DNA of 64,000 nt from SAR202 cluster bacterium (lineage in GTDB: Bacteria; Chloroflexota; Dehalococcoidia; Lucifugimonadales; Lucifugimonadaceae), in contig VFGU01000012.1 of NCBI GenBank assembly GCA_009392285.1, positions 62,001 to 126,000 of the forward strand, given 5' to 3'. The position numbers and the translations under genes are program-made. Position 1 is the first letter of the stretch; each line of letters starts with the position of its first letter. Below the pieces are notes generated by a model. The model made no database searches. It saw only the letters and a list, made by a program, of their open reading frames with translations, and was not told the origin of the DNA. This document shows positions 51,967 through 60,652 of this stretch, piece by piece.

Positions 51967-51987
51967 AACAACTACAAATTAAACAAT

Positions 51988-52018
51988 AAAGCGACTCACT
52001 TGAACAGTGAGTCGCTTT
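51988..52018. terminator. Intrinsic terminator after the DUF5679 gene
   Basis: 12-bp perfect stem (51988-51999 with 52007-52018; core GCGACTCAC/GTGAGTCGC), 7-base loop. A T-run follows on the + strand and a weaker TTTATTGTTT on the - strand. It separates the DUF5679 gene from the AKR-trp operon. It also overlaps the presumed AKR promoter. Confidence 0.82.
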
Positions 52019-52045
52019 TTATTGTAAGGTAATAAATAGATTTAT

Positions 52046-52228
52046 TTAACTTATCTGCTTTTCAACCTCTGCAACATCCTTGTCGCTTAGTATTCTGAAT
52101 ACTTTTGAAGACGGGTCTTCTGCAGCCACACCCTGAACGGCTTTTCGTCCATTCTTCATAGTAACTATTTTTGGATTTGCAATTTCTACAACCTTCTTTA
52201 ATTTAACGCTATAAGCTGTTAACTTCAT
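52046..52228 (-). CDS. DUF5679-like protein lacking zinc cysteines
   Basis: 60 residues matching the DUF5679 pattern (YxVKxKK, TMKNGRKAVQGVA, FRI). The usual two CxxC knuckles of the family are replaced by YSVKLK and VAAEDPSSK, so no zinc site remains. AGGAGG precedes the ATG. Monocistronic, divergent from pheS. Role unknown. Confidence 0.7.
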   Translation of the reverse strand: MKLTAYSVKLKKVVEIANPKIVTMKNGRKAVQGVAAEDPSSKVFRILSDKDVAEVEKQIS

Positions 52229-52316
52229 TGAAGCCTCCTAATTTGATACTAGAGTAACAAAAAATTACATCTAATTTAATATAAAGATTGTACTTAAATA
52301 AACTTGATTGTTCAAC

Positions 52317-52322
52317 TATAAT
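52317..52322 (+). promoter_or_regulatory. Candidate -10 box of the pheST promoter
   Basis: TATAAT in the 183-bp gap between the DUF5679 gene and pheS, about 90 bases before the pheS start. No good -35 is visible at standard spacing. No Phe-rich leader peptide and no terminator hairpin were found in this gap. Confidence 0.35.
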
Positions 52323-52411
52323 AGATAAAATTCAACTTAAATTTATATACAGTTCCTAATTTTTAAATAAATATACCCAAATAAGGAATTATAGGAAGGC
52401 TAAACAATTAA

Positions 52412-53407
52412 TTGCTAGAAAAGTTAAAAAAATTACAAAAACAGGCTAATTTAGGTTTAAAATCGTGTAATTCTAGATCCGAATTGAATAATTGGAAGAT
52501 AAAATATTTAGGAAGAAAGTCAGAATTATCCTTAATTTTAAAAGATATTAAAAATTTAGATCCTAATATGAAAAAAGAGGTAGGAATGTTGGGGAATAAA
52601 TTAAGATTGGATCTAGAAGGGATATATGATGCCCATTTAGAGGGTTTAGAATTAGGAAAAAGTGATCAAAGTTCTAGTTTAGACTATTTTTTGCCTGGAA
52701 GAGAAGAAAAAATCGGAAAACTTCACCCTGTAACCCAAACTCTTAGAGAGATAAAAAAAGCCTTTTCTTCTTTAGGCTTCCAAATAGCCGAAGGTCCTGA
52801 GATTGAATGGGATAAATACAATTTTGATATGTTAAATATTCCTGAAGATCACCCTGCTAGAGATATGTGGGACACAATGTGGATTGACGAGAAAATGAAT
52901 GATAATGGCGAAAAAATGCTTTTAAGGACTCACACATCACCTGTTCAAGCAAGAATAATGGAAAGCCAAGAACCCCCAATAAGAGTTATTGTCCCCGGTA
53001 AATGTTATAGATATGAAGCCACAGACTCTACTCATGAGTGGCATTTTTATCAAGTCGAAGGTTTGGCGGTAGACAAGAATCTCACTTTTTCTGATTTAAA
53101 GGGGACTCTTTATGAATTTTCAAAAAAAATGTTTGGTAGTGATACGAAAATTAGATTTAGATGTGATTATTTTCCTTTTGTAGAGCCCGGTGTAGATATG
53201 TCCATATTTTGGGAAGGTAAGTGGTTAGAAATTCTTGGAGCTGGAATGGTTCATCCAAAAGTTTTTGAAAAAGCTGGGTACACGGATGCTAATATCTCTG
53301 GCTTTGCCTTTGGAATGGGGCCTGAGAGAATAGCAATGATAAAACATGACATTGACGACATTCGACTATTTTATTCAAATGATCTCAGATTTTTAAACCA
53401 GTTTTGA
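52412..53407 (+). CDS. pheS: Phenylalanyl-tRNA synthetase alpha subunit
   Basis: 331 residues, class II catalytic subunit. Motif 2/3 segments RTHTSPVQAR, GKCYRYEATDSTHEW, GAGMVHPKVF and FAFGMGPERIAM are intact; N-terminal coiled coil spans about residues 1-85. Start is TTG with AGGAAGG upstream. pheT follows after 10 bases. Confidence 0.96.
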   Translation: MLEKLKKLQKQANLGLKSCNSRSELNNWKIKYLGRKSELSLILKDIKNLDPNMKKEVGMLGNKLRLDLEGIYDAHLEGLELGKSDQSSSLDYFLPGREEKIGKLHPVTQTLREIKKAFSSLGFQIAEGPEIEWDKYNFDMLNIPEDHPARDMWDTMWIDEKMNDNGEKMLLRTHTSPVQARIMESQEPPIRVIVPGKCYRYEATDSTHEWHFYQVEGLAVDKNLTFSDLKGTLYEFSKKMFGSDTKIRFRCDYFPFVEPGVDMSIFWEGKWLEILGAGMVHPKVFEKAGYTDANISGFAFGMGPERIAMIKHDIDDIRLFYSNDLRFLNQF

Positions 53408-53417
53408 AAAAGGAATT

Positions 53418-55829
53418 ATGAAGGCACCTATAAATTGGTTAAAAAAATATGTTGATATAGATTTAGGTAATATTGATGATCTTGTACATAAACTTACCTT
53501 GGCTGGAACTGAAGTTGGCTCAGTTCATAGGCAAGGGAATTGGGAAGGCGTAGTGGTAGGAGAAGTCTTAGAGGTATCCAAGCATCCTAATGCAGATAGG
53601 TTAAATTTAGTATTAGTAAATGATAGAGGAAATCAGGTTAAAGTAGTCTGCGGAGCAAATAATTTATATGAAAAGCAGAAAATTGCTTTTGCACCAGTAG
53701 GATCTAAACTTTACAGCCCTAAGACCAGTCGAATGGAAGAATTGAAAAAAACTAAAATTAGAGGCGAAGTTTCAAATGGCATGATTTGCTCGGCGTTGGA
53801 GTTAGGTCTTGGCGATGATCATGATGGAATAATGGATTTGAATAACGATTTAAGAGTCGGTCAAGATTTAAAAGAGATTTATAATGATGTCATAATAGAT
53901 TTAGAGCTTACCCCAAACCGACCTGATTGTCTTGGAATGTATGGAATCGCAAGAGAAATTGCTGCAATTACTGGAAACCCATTAAAAGAGAATATTTATA
54001 CGAATAAAATCAAAAAAAGCAACAAATTAAATGATAATTTAAGTGTTGAAATAATTGATTCTGATCTTTGCCCAAGATATATGGGGGTCGTTATAAGCGA
54101 TCTAAAGATTGAAGAGTCCCCTGAATGGCTAAAGAATGCTCTAATTTCTATTGGAGAGAACCCTATAAATAATATTGTTGATATAACAAATTATGTCATG
54201 TTTGAACTTGGTCAACCATTGCACGCATTTGATTATGAAAAAGTAAAAAATAACAAAATTCAAGTAAGAAGAGCTAAAAAAAATGAAACTCTAGTAACCC
54301 TTGAAGGCACCAAGAGAGATTTAGACACAACAATGTTGGTTATTGCAGATTCTGCTTCTCCGATGGCTGTAGCTGGAATAAAGGGAGGGATGGAATCTGG
54401 TATATCTGAGTCAACAAATTCAATTGTATTAGAATCTGCTTGCTTTGAAGGTGGAAACAATAGAAATACTGCATCTAAATTAGATCTAAAGAGTCAGGCT
54501 ACTTTAAGATTTGAGAAAAATCTAAAACCTGAACTATGTGAAGTGGCTTTTTATAGGGCGATTGATATGATTCTCGAAATATGCGGAGGTAAAGTTTCAT
54601 CAGAAATAGAAGATGAAGGAGGGCCATGGAAAGATAATACTAACTTGGCAATATCTGAAAGCAGAATTAACTCGGTTTTGGGTATGAATTCTAACTTAGA
54701 TATTGACGGCATATTTACCCGCCTTGGATTTACTTATAAAAAAGACAAGAATGGCGATACAAGTTGGACTGTTGATGCACCTTATTGGAGGCCAGATTTA
54801 AATATTCCAGAGGATTTAATTGAGGAGATTGCAAGAATAGAGGGTTATGATTCAATTCCTGCCAAACCTTTGTCTGGCGTCATACCCGAGTTTAAAGAAA
54901 ATCCAATATTGGATTTTTATGAAGACCTGAAAGATATATTGGTTTCCGCAGGCTTTAATGAAGTAATTAATTATTCTGCAGATTCCTATCAAAATATTAA
55001 ATCTGTGTGCCCCTCTATCAAAGACTCAGAGATGATAAAAATTTTAAACCCTATGTCTCGAGAAGTTGAGTATATGAAGCCTACTTTAAAGTCAGGGTTA
55101 ATCAAATCATTAAATTTCAACCTTAGAAATTCTTCAGAGGATATTAGGCTATTTGAGTTAGGAACTTCTTTTATTAGATCTAAGAATGGCGAATTGCCAA
55201 TTCAAAAAAAATTACTCACCTGCGGGATCATAGGGAGGCTTGAGAAGACTCTTTGGGAATCTGGCAGAGAAATAGACATATATGATGCTATTGGGCTTAT
55301 TGGGAGCCTATTTAATGCATTAAGAATAGATTATGAAATTTCTCCTATGAAAGATCCTATTTTTAATCAGGACAAGAGTTTCAAAATTATTGCAGATAAA
55401 AATGAGGTAGGTGTTTTTGGAGAAATATCCAAATCAGTTTTGAATAATTTCGAAATCAAAAATCAAAAATTAATTCTAATAGAAATAGATGCGGAGAAAC
55501 TTTTTTCAAAATTTATACCAAAAGGTGAAATAAAATTCACTCCTATAAGTAAATACCCGGTGTCTAATAGGGACATTAGTTTTGATATAAGTAATAATGT
55601 TACTGTTAATTTAATAATTGAAACATTTAATGAGAATCCTTTAGTTTTAGAATCCCAAGTAATAGATATTTATAAAGATGAATCTATAGGCTTGGATACT
55701 AAATCTGTCACAGTAAGGATCACATATGGGTCATTTGAAAAAACATTGTCAGGCAATGAGATTGACCAGTGTGAAAAAAGCATATTAAATTCTCTAAAAA
55801 ATAAAATAGATTTTCAAATAAGATCTTAG
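53418..55829 (+). CDS. pheT: Phenylalanyl-tRNA synthetase beta subunit
   Basis: 803 residues with the bacterial PheT domain order: B1/B8 and the EMAP-like tRNA-binding domain (VVVGEVLEVSKHPNADRLNLV) near residues 40-150, B3/B4 editing (GQPLHAFDYEKV, ESACFEGGNNR), B5 (RINSVLG...YWRPDLNIPEDLIEEIARIEGY), catalytic-like B6/B7 and C-terminal FDX-ACB anticodon domain (YPVSNRDISF). It pairs with PheS as alpha2-beta2. Confidence 0.96.
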   Translation: MKAPINWLKKYVDIDLGNIDDLVHKLTLAGTEVGSVHRQGNWEGVVVGEVLEVSKHPNADRLNLVLVNDRGNQVKVVCGANNLYEKQKIAFAPVGSKLYSPKTSRMEELKKTKIRGEVSNGMICSALELGLGDDHDGIMDLNNDLRVGQDLKEIYNDVIIDLELTPNRPDCLGMYGIAREIAAITGNPLKENIYTNKIKKSNKLNDNLSVEIIDSDLCPRYMGVVISDLKIEESPEWLKNALISIGENPINNIVDITNYVMFELGQPLHAFDYEKVKNNKIQVRRAKKNETLVTLEGTKRDLDTTMLVIADSASPMAVAGIKGGMESGISESTNSIVLESACFEGGNNRNTASKLDLKSQATLRFEKNLKPELCEVAFYRAIDMILEICGGKVSSEIEDEGGPWKDNTNLAISESRINSVLGMNSNLDIDGIFTRLGFTYKKDKNGDTSWTVDAPYWRPDLNIPEDLIEEIARIEGYDSIPAKPLSGVIPEFKENPILDFYEDLKDILVSAGFNEVINYSADSYQNIKSVCPSIKDSEMIKILNPMSREVEYMKPTLKSGLIKSLNFNLRNSSEDIRLFELGTSFIRSKNGELPIQKKLLTCGIIGRLEKTLWESGREIDIYDAIGLIGSLFNALRIDYEISPMKDPIFNQDKSFKIIADKNEVGVFGEISKSVLNNFEIKNQKLILIEIDAEKLFSKFIPKGEIKFTPISKYPVSNRDISFDISNNVTVNLIIETFNENPLVLESQVIDIYKDESIGLDTKSVTVRITYGSFEKTLSGNEIDQCEKSILNSLKNKIDFQIRS

Positions 55830-55830
55830 T

Positions 55831-57087
55831 ATGAAACCTCAAAGAATATCTTCTGAACTTCTAGAAGTAAAAAAAGCTCAAGATATAATTTTTTCGAATT
55901 TTTCCAAACTCGATTCTACTGAAGTATCTTTAATTGATGCTCAAAATTTTGTATTGAGTAAAGACATATTAGCCCCTTTTGATTTACCTGAAAAAGATAA
56001 TTCTGCAATGGATGGTTTTGCTGTTCAGCATAAAGATATTGTTGAAGAAAAAATAACTGAGTTGGAAGTAATAGGGAGAGTAGGAGCAGAAAATAGGGCA
56101 GAAATTTCTTTGGGTAAAGGGCAGGCAATTAGAATAATGACTGGCGGAGAAATACCTAAAGGGTCTGACTGTGTAGTGCCTTTTGAAAATACTAATAGTG
56201 GACCTATGAGAGGAATAGACTATCCCAAAAAAGTAACTATAAATGAAGCTGTGAATTTAGGGGATAATATTAGGAAGTCAGGTTTGGATTACAAAAAGGG
56301 TTCATTGGTCTTGAAAGCAGGTACTTTGCTCAATCCGCCTGCTCTAGGAGTTATTGCTTCATTTGGTATAAATAAATTATCTGTAATTAGAAAACCTATT
56401 ATCTCGGTTATATCTACAGGGAACGAAGTAGTTATGCCTGGAGATGATAGAAAGCCCGGACAAATATATGATTCAAATTCATTTATTATATCTTCTGCTG
56501 TTAAAGAGGCAGGCGGAGATGTGAAACTATTAGATATTACTGGCGACAGAAAAGAAGACATAGAAGCAGCTATTTCATCTTGCAAAGAGAGTGACCTTGT
56601 TATTTCCATAGGAGGAGTATCTAAGGGTGATTTTGACTTAATAAAGGATGTCTTGTCAGAAAAAGGAGAGATTAATTTCTGGGGCATTAATATGAAACCA
56701 GGAAAGCCTCTAACTTTTGGAAGTTTGGATTTAGAAGATAATAATGTTTTTCAATTAGGATTGCCAGGGAATCCTGTAAGTGCATATGTTTGCTTTGAAT
56801 TATTTGTTAGGCCAATTATCTTAAAAATGATGGGTGTTAATGAAATTATGAGAAAAAAAATTAAGGCCAGAATAACAGAAGATATTACCAATCATGATGG
56901 AAGAAGAATGTATGTAAGAGTCAGGATAATTGAGAAAAAAAATGAATATATTGCTGAGATTTACAAAAATCAAAATTCAAACATACTTAGTTCTTTGGTA
57001 TTTGCAGATGGGCTTGCAATTTGTCCTGAGGACTGTAAAGTAGTTAAGTCAGGAGACGAGTTAGAAGTATTATTATTGAGAGGTTGA
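55831..57087 (+). CDS. moeA: Molybdopterin molybdenumtransferase (MoeA)
   Basis: 418 residues; inserts molybdate into adenylated molybdopterin. KDNSAMDGFAV, GGEIPKGSDCVVP, GQIYDSNS, SIGGVSKGDFDLIKDVL, MKPGKPLTFG and GLPGNPVSAYV are canonical. It follows pheT by one base and precedes a small hypothetical gene. moaA, another cofactor gene, is at the window end. Confidence 0.95.
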   Translation: MKPQRISSELLEVKKAQDIIFSNFSKLDSTEVSLIDAQNFVLSKDILAPFDLPEKDNSAMDGFAVQHKDIVEEKITELEVIGRVGAENRAEISLGKGQAIRIMTGGEIPKGSDCVVPFENTNSGPMRGIDYPKKVTINEAVNLGDNIRKSGLDYKKGSLVLKAGTLLNPPALGVIASFGINKLSVIRKPIISVISTGNEVVMPGDDRKPGQIYDSNSFIISSAVKEAGGDVKLLDITGDRKEDIEAAISSCKESDLVISIGGVSKGDFDLIKDVLSEKGEINFWGINMKPGKPLTFGSLDLEDNNVFQLGLPGNPVSAYVCFELFVRPIILKMMGVNEIMRKKIKARITEDITNHDGRRMYVRVRIIEKKNEYIAEIYKNQNSNILSSLVFADGLAICPEDCKVVKSGDELEVLLLRG

Positions 57088-57088
57088 T

Positions 57089-57484
57089 ATGCCAAAAAGT
57101 AGCAATAAGAAGGAAAAAGTTTACAGTATTGATTTTAAAAAATTAGAGAGACAAGGCTTTTCTTCTGAATTTCTTATTTCAGAAAAACTTAAATCAGTTG
57201 GAGTAGATACTAAAAGTGGAGAAAGTCTAGATCAACTTCTTTCTAAGTGCTCAAAATTTAAAAAAGTTCCTTACGATTTTATATCACCTGAACTTAGTCT
57301 TTCTGAATCTATTATTAGGACATTATTGATAAGGAAAAATTCAAAAACAGGAATGCATCAAATCCAGAGCGACTTATCAGCAGTTTGGCTTGATCATTAC
57401 AAATTGCCTTATAAAAATATCTCTGATTCTGGAGTTTTAGGCATATTAGAAAAAAGTGGCTTTTTTATTACTTCTAAGGCTTAA
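57089..57484 (+). CDS. Hypothetical 131-residue protein
   Basis: Lys-rich soluble protein starting one base after moeA. No membrane segment, signal or recognised motif; the C-terminal half (LDHYKLPYKNISDSGVLGILEKSGFFI) looks like a compact alpha/beta or winged-helix-like region but this is only an impression. Last gene of the pheST-moeA run, overlapping the convergent cox gene by 11 bases. Confidence 0.55.
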   Translation: MPKSSNKKEKVYSIDFKKLERQGFSSEFLISEKLKSVGVDTKSGESLDQLLSKCSKFKKVPYDFISPELSLSESIIRTLLIRKNSKTGMHQIQSDLSAVWLDHYKLPYKNISDSGVLGILEKSGFFITSKA

Positions 57485-57944
57485 TTGCAAGCAATATCAA
57501 TAGAATAATGGATATTATTGTGGCCAAAACAAATCCTGAAGCAAACATATAGGTAAATACTTTGTTGTCAAATCTAAGGTGCATAAAAAACCCTACTACC
57601 ATCACAAATTTCATTAATGAAAGAATTAGCAGTATAGGGATCATTAGGACACCTAAACTTTCAACATAAAAAATTCCAAACTCAATTAAAGTTATTATTG
57701 CCAACCAAAGCCCAACCCAAGTATAGAAAATAGGTGTTCCATGACCATCTTTTTTCGTTATTTTATTAAATTTCTCTATTGAGTACTTTATTGTTCCTGC
57801 CCAGGGAGTGTCATTTTCTGGGTTAGGTAAATCTTGAGGGGTATCAGGAACTCTAAAATAACCCTTGGTGTCATGACCTAAAAAACCGTTATACATACTA
57901 ACTAATGAATCTTTCATTTTTCCTAAGTCAATTACTATCTTCAT
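57474..57944 (-). CDS. Cytochrome c oxidase subunit IV (CoxD/CtaF)
   Basis: 156 residues from an ATG that overlaps the CoxC stop (ATGA); the longer upstream start is not needed. N-terminal soluble part contains GYFRVPDTPQDLPNP, followed by three membrane helices (TWVGLWLAIITLIEFGIF, MIPILLILSLMKFVMVVGFF, FASGFVLATIISIILLILL in separate segments) as in COX4_pro. Last gene of coxB-A-C-D. Confidence 0.85.
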   Translation of the reverse strand: MKIVIDLGKMKDSLVSMYNGFLGHDTKGYFRVPDTPQDLPNPENDTPWAGTIKYSIEKFNKITKKDGHGTPIFYTWVGLWLAIITLIEFGIFYVESLGVLMIPILLILSLMKFVMVVGFFMHLRFDNKVFTYMFASGFVLATIISIILLILLAIKP

Positions 57945-58747
57945 AATAACGGCGCTCCATCTTTTGCAGATACTAGATAAACAACAGTAAATATAACAAT
58001 CCATACTATGTCAACGAAGTGCCAATATAAACCTGCTAATTCTAAGTTTTCTTCTTCTTTAGACACTTTTGCTGGCTCAGTATCAGGCACTCTCAGCATA
58101 TACAATGAGGCTATAACTCCCAGTATTCCAATTATAGTAACTGAAATTGCAAGAGAAAATGGCATATGAGGAATTACGTCTAAAGTTTCTGTCATCATTA
58201 AGCCTGCCATTGCGATAATCACACTTATAAAAGAAGCAAAAATTAGCATTTTTTGCTTGAAAGAACTAGCTAATCTTGAGAAGGCAAGTATTAATAACCA
58301 AATAACTCCAAATGTTACGTGAGCCCCATGAAATCCTGTCATTGTAAAGAAAGTGGTTCCAAATATATTAGTTCGAGGAGTTAAGCCAATGTGAGCAAAA
58401 TGAGAAAATTCATAAACCTGAAAACCTAAGAACACCATACCCAATAGGGCTGTTGCTAATGTCCAATACCTACCAAGAACTTGCCTTCCTTGCTGTACAT
58501 AACTTAACCCCATAACCATAGCTAATGAACTCATTAGTAATACGAATGTACTTACTGTAGTAATTGGAATATCAAGTATTTCGTTTGGGTAAGGTCCTGC
58601 TAAGCTCCTATTCCTATAAACCAAATAAGTTGCAATAAAAGAGCCAAAAAATAGGCAATCTGAACCTAAAAAGATCCACATCATCAGTTTTCTATTATCA
58701 ACTCCTGTGCTTGTGTAGTGATCTTCTGTAGCTGCAATATTAGACAT
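57941..58747 (-). CDS. ctaE: Cytochrome c oxidase subunit III (CoxC)
   Basis: 268-residue integral membrane subunit with seven helices. GSDCLFFGSFIATYLVYRN, TTFFTMTGFHGAHVTFGV (the HGxHVxxG motif) and LYWHFVDIVWIVIFTVVY mark subunit III. It is 8 bases after coxA and overlaps coxD by 4 bases. Confidence 0.94.
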   Translation of the reverse strand: MSNIAATEDHYTSTGVDNRKLMMWIFLGSDCLFFGSFIATYLVYRNRSLAGPYPNEILDIPITTVSTFVLLMSSLAMVMGLSYVQQGRQVLGRYWTLATALLGMVFLGFQVYEFSHFAHIGLTPRTNIFGTTFFTMTGFHGAHVTFGVIWLLILAFSRLASSFKQKMLIFASFISVIIAMAGLMMTETLDVIPHMPFSLAISVTIIGILGVIASLYMLRVPDTEPAKVSKEEENLELAGLYWHFVDIVWIVIFTVVYLVSAKDGAPLL

Positions 58748-58755
58748 AAAACCCC

Positions 58756-60621
58756 TTATCCATTCACTGGTTCATAGCTCCAGCCTAAGAAAGACCAGAT
58801 AAAAATTACTAAACCTATAGCGCATACGACCCAATGGCCAGCGAATGGAATAAATCCGCCCACCATTATTGCTAATCCTAGGCCTAGGAAAAAAGGATAG
58901 TAAGATGGATCAGGCATATGAATATCTGCGTGATCAACTTCATGATTTTCTTGAATTTCCGAATCTGACCCTCCACCATGTGTATCATGAGCTAATTCTG
59001 GATACTTTTTATACCAGAAATCATCTCTGTATTTAACTTCAGGAATTGCATCAAAATTATAATGTGGTGGTGGAGAAGGTATTGACCATTCCAATGTCCT
59101 TCCATCCCAAGGGTCATTACTAGCTGTTTTAGGCATTCTTAAGTTTGAATAGATCACGTTATAAATAAAAACTATAACTGCAACCCCCAACATTAAACTC
59201 CCAATCGTTGAAACTAGATTAGATATATCCCATCCCATCCCTTCTGGGTATGTAGCCACTCTCCTCGGCATGCCGTCCAGCCCTAACCAATGCATTGGAA
59301 AAAACGTTAGGTTAAAAGCAAAAAATGTTAACCCAAAATGCCAATACCCTACTCTCTCATTTAAAAATCTTCCAGTAAATTTTGGCCACCAATAATATAT
59401 TCCTGACCACAGCCCAAGCAGAGAGCCTCCAAATAGGACATAATGGAAGTGTGCGACTACGTAGTAAGTATCTTGCTGCTGAGCATCAGAAGGAGGCGAT
59501 GCATGAGTCACTCCGCTTAGCCCTCCGATTACAAACATTCCAATGAATGCGACAGCAAATAATAATGATGTGGTTATTTTGATTGAGCCGCCCCACAATG
59601 TGCCTATCCAATTGAATATTTTGACTCCCGTTGGCACTGCTATCAGCATCGTTGATACTGCAAAAGCAGAGTTAGCTGCAGGACCTAGTCCAACTGTAAA
59701 CATATGATGACTCCAAACGAACCAACCCAAAAAACCAATCGCAATTCCTGAAAATACTATGAAAGTGTAGCCAAAAATAGGTTTCCTAGAAAAAGTAGGA
59801 AGAACTTCAGACACAATTCCCATTGCAGGTAGTATCAATATGTATACTTCAGGGTGACCGAATAACCAAAACATATGTTGCCACATTACTGGGTCACCAC
59901 CCATTGCAGGGTTGAAAAAGTGCGTTCCATATAGCCTATCAAATTGCAATTGAATTAGAGCTACGGTGATAATTGGAAAAGCTAATACTATTAAAACGTT
60001 TACTACTGCAGTCATCCATATGAAGACCGGCATTTTCATAAAAGACATGCCAGGTGCTCTCATATTTATTATGGTTGTAAGGAAGTTAAAACCTGCAGCC
60101 AAAGAAGCTATACCTAAAAGTTGAAGACCCAGTATCCAATATGTAACTCCATTTCTAGGATTGTATGGAACCTCTGTATTGGGTGCATAAGCAAACCATC
60201 CCGCGTTAGGAGCATCTCCAGTCAGCCAAGATAAATTTAGAAGTATTCCTCCAAAAAGAAAAGCCCAGAAACTAAATGCATTTAACCTTGGAAATGCAAC
60301 ATCTCTAGCACCTATTTGTAATGGTACAAGCCAATTAAAGAACGCAGCACTTAATGGCATTATTACAAGAAAAATCATTGTTGTGCCATGCATGGTAAAT
60401 ACTTGATTGTAAACTTCAGGAGACAGAAGAGATGACTCTGGCTGTGCTAACTGTAGCCTAATTAATAAAGCTTCTATCCCACCCACTAAAAACCATAAAA
60501 ATGCTGTAACCCCATATAAGGTTCCTATTCTTTTATGATCAACAGTAGTTATCCATCCCCAAATACCTGATACATATTCATTTGGTCTGCGTATAAATGT
60601 TGGATATGAAATTGTTGTCAT
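58756..60621 (-). CDS. ctaD: Cytochrome c oxidase subunit I (CoxA), A1-type
   Basis: 621 residues, 12+ helices: heme/copper sites in FTMHGTTMIFLV, GHPEVYILILPAMGIVSEV (His-Tyr and the D-channel Glu, defining the A1 type), WSHHMFTVGLG, and VVAHFHYVLFGGS. Electron acceptor and proton pump. C-terminal extension past residue 540 includes an HxxDH cluster (EVDHADIHMPD) and two more membrane segments. Confidence 0.97.
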   Translation of the reverse strand: MTTISYPTFIRRPNEYVSGIWGWITTVDHKRIGTLYGVTAFLWFLVGGIEALLIRLQLAQPESSLLSPEVYNQVFTMHGTTMIFLVIMPLSAAFFNWLVPLQIGARDVAFPRLNAFSFWAFLFGGILLNLSWLTGDAPNAGWFAYAPNTEVPYNPRNGVTYWILGLQLLGIASLAAGFNFLTTIINMRAPGMSFMKMPVFIWMTAVVNVLIVLAFPIITVALIQLQFDRLYGTHFFNPAMGGDPVMWQHMFWLFGHPEVYILILPAMGIVSEVLPTFSRKPIFGYTFIVFSGIAIGFLGWFVWSHHMFTVGLGPAANSAFAVSTMLIAVPTGVKIFNWIGTLWGGSIKITTSLLFAVAFIGMFVIGGLSGVTHASPPSDAQQQDTYYVVAHFHYVLFGGSLLGLWSGIYYWWPKFTGRFLNERVGYWHFGLTFFAFNLTFFPMHWLGLDGMPRRVATYPEGMGWDISNLVSTIGSLMLGVAVIVFIYNVIYSNLRMPKTASNDPWDGRTLEWSIPSPPPHYNFDAIPEVKYRDDFWYKKYPELAHDTHGGGSDSEIQENHEVDHADIHMPDPSYYPFFLGLGLAIMVGGFIPFAGHWVVCAIGLVIFIWSFLGWSYEPVNG

Positions 60622-60652
60622 TTATTAATCTCCTATTTGTTTATTCTATCAT

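Noticed and set aside
51967..52411. Possible Trp or Phe leader peptide/T-box before the trp or pheST operon
   Set aside because: No run of Trp or Phe codons, no antiterminator pairing, and no T-box sequence was seen; the hairpin at 51988-52018 is an ordinary terminator.
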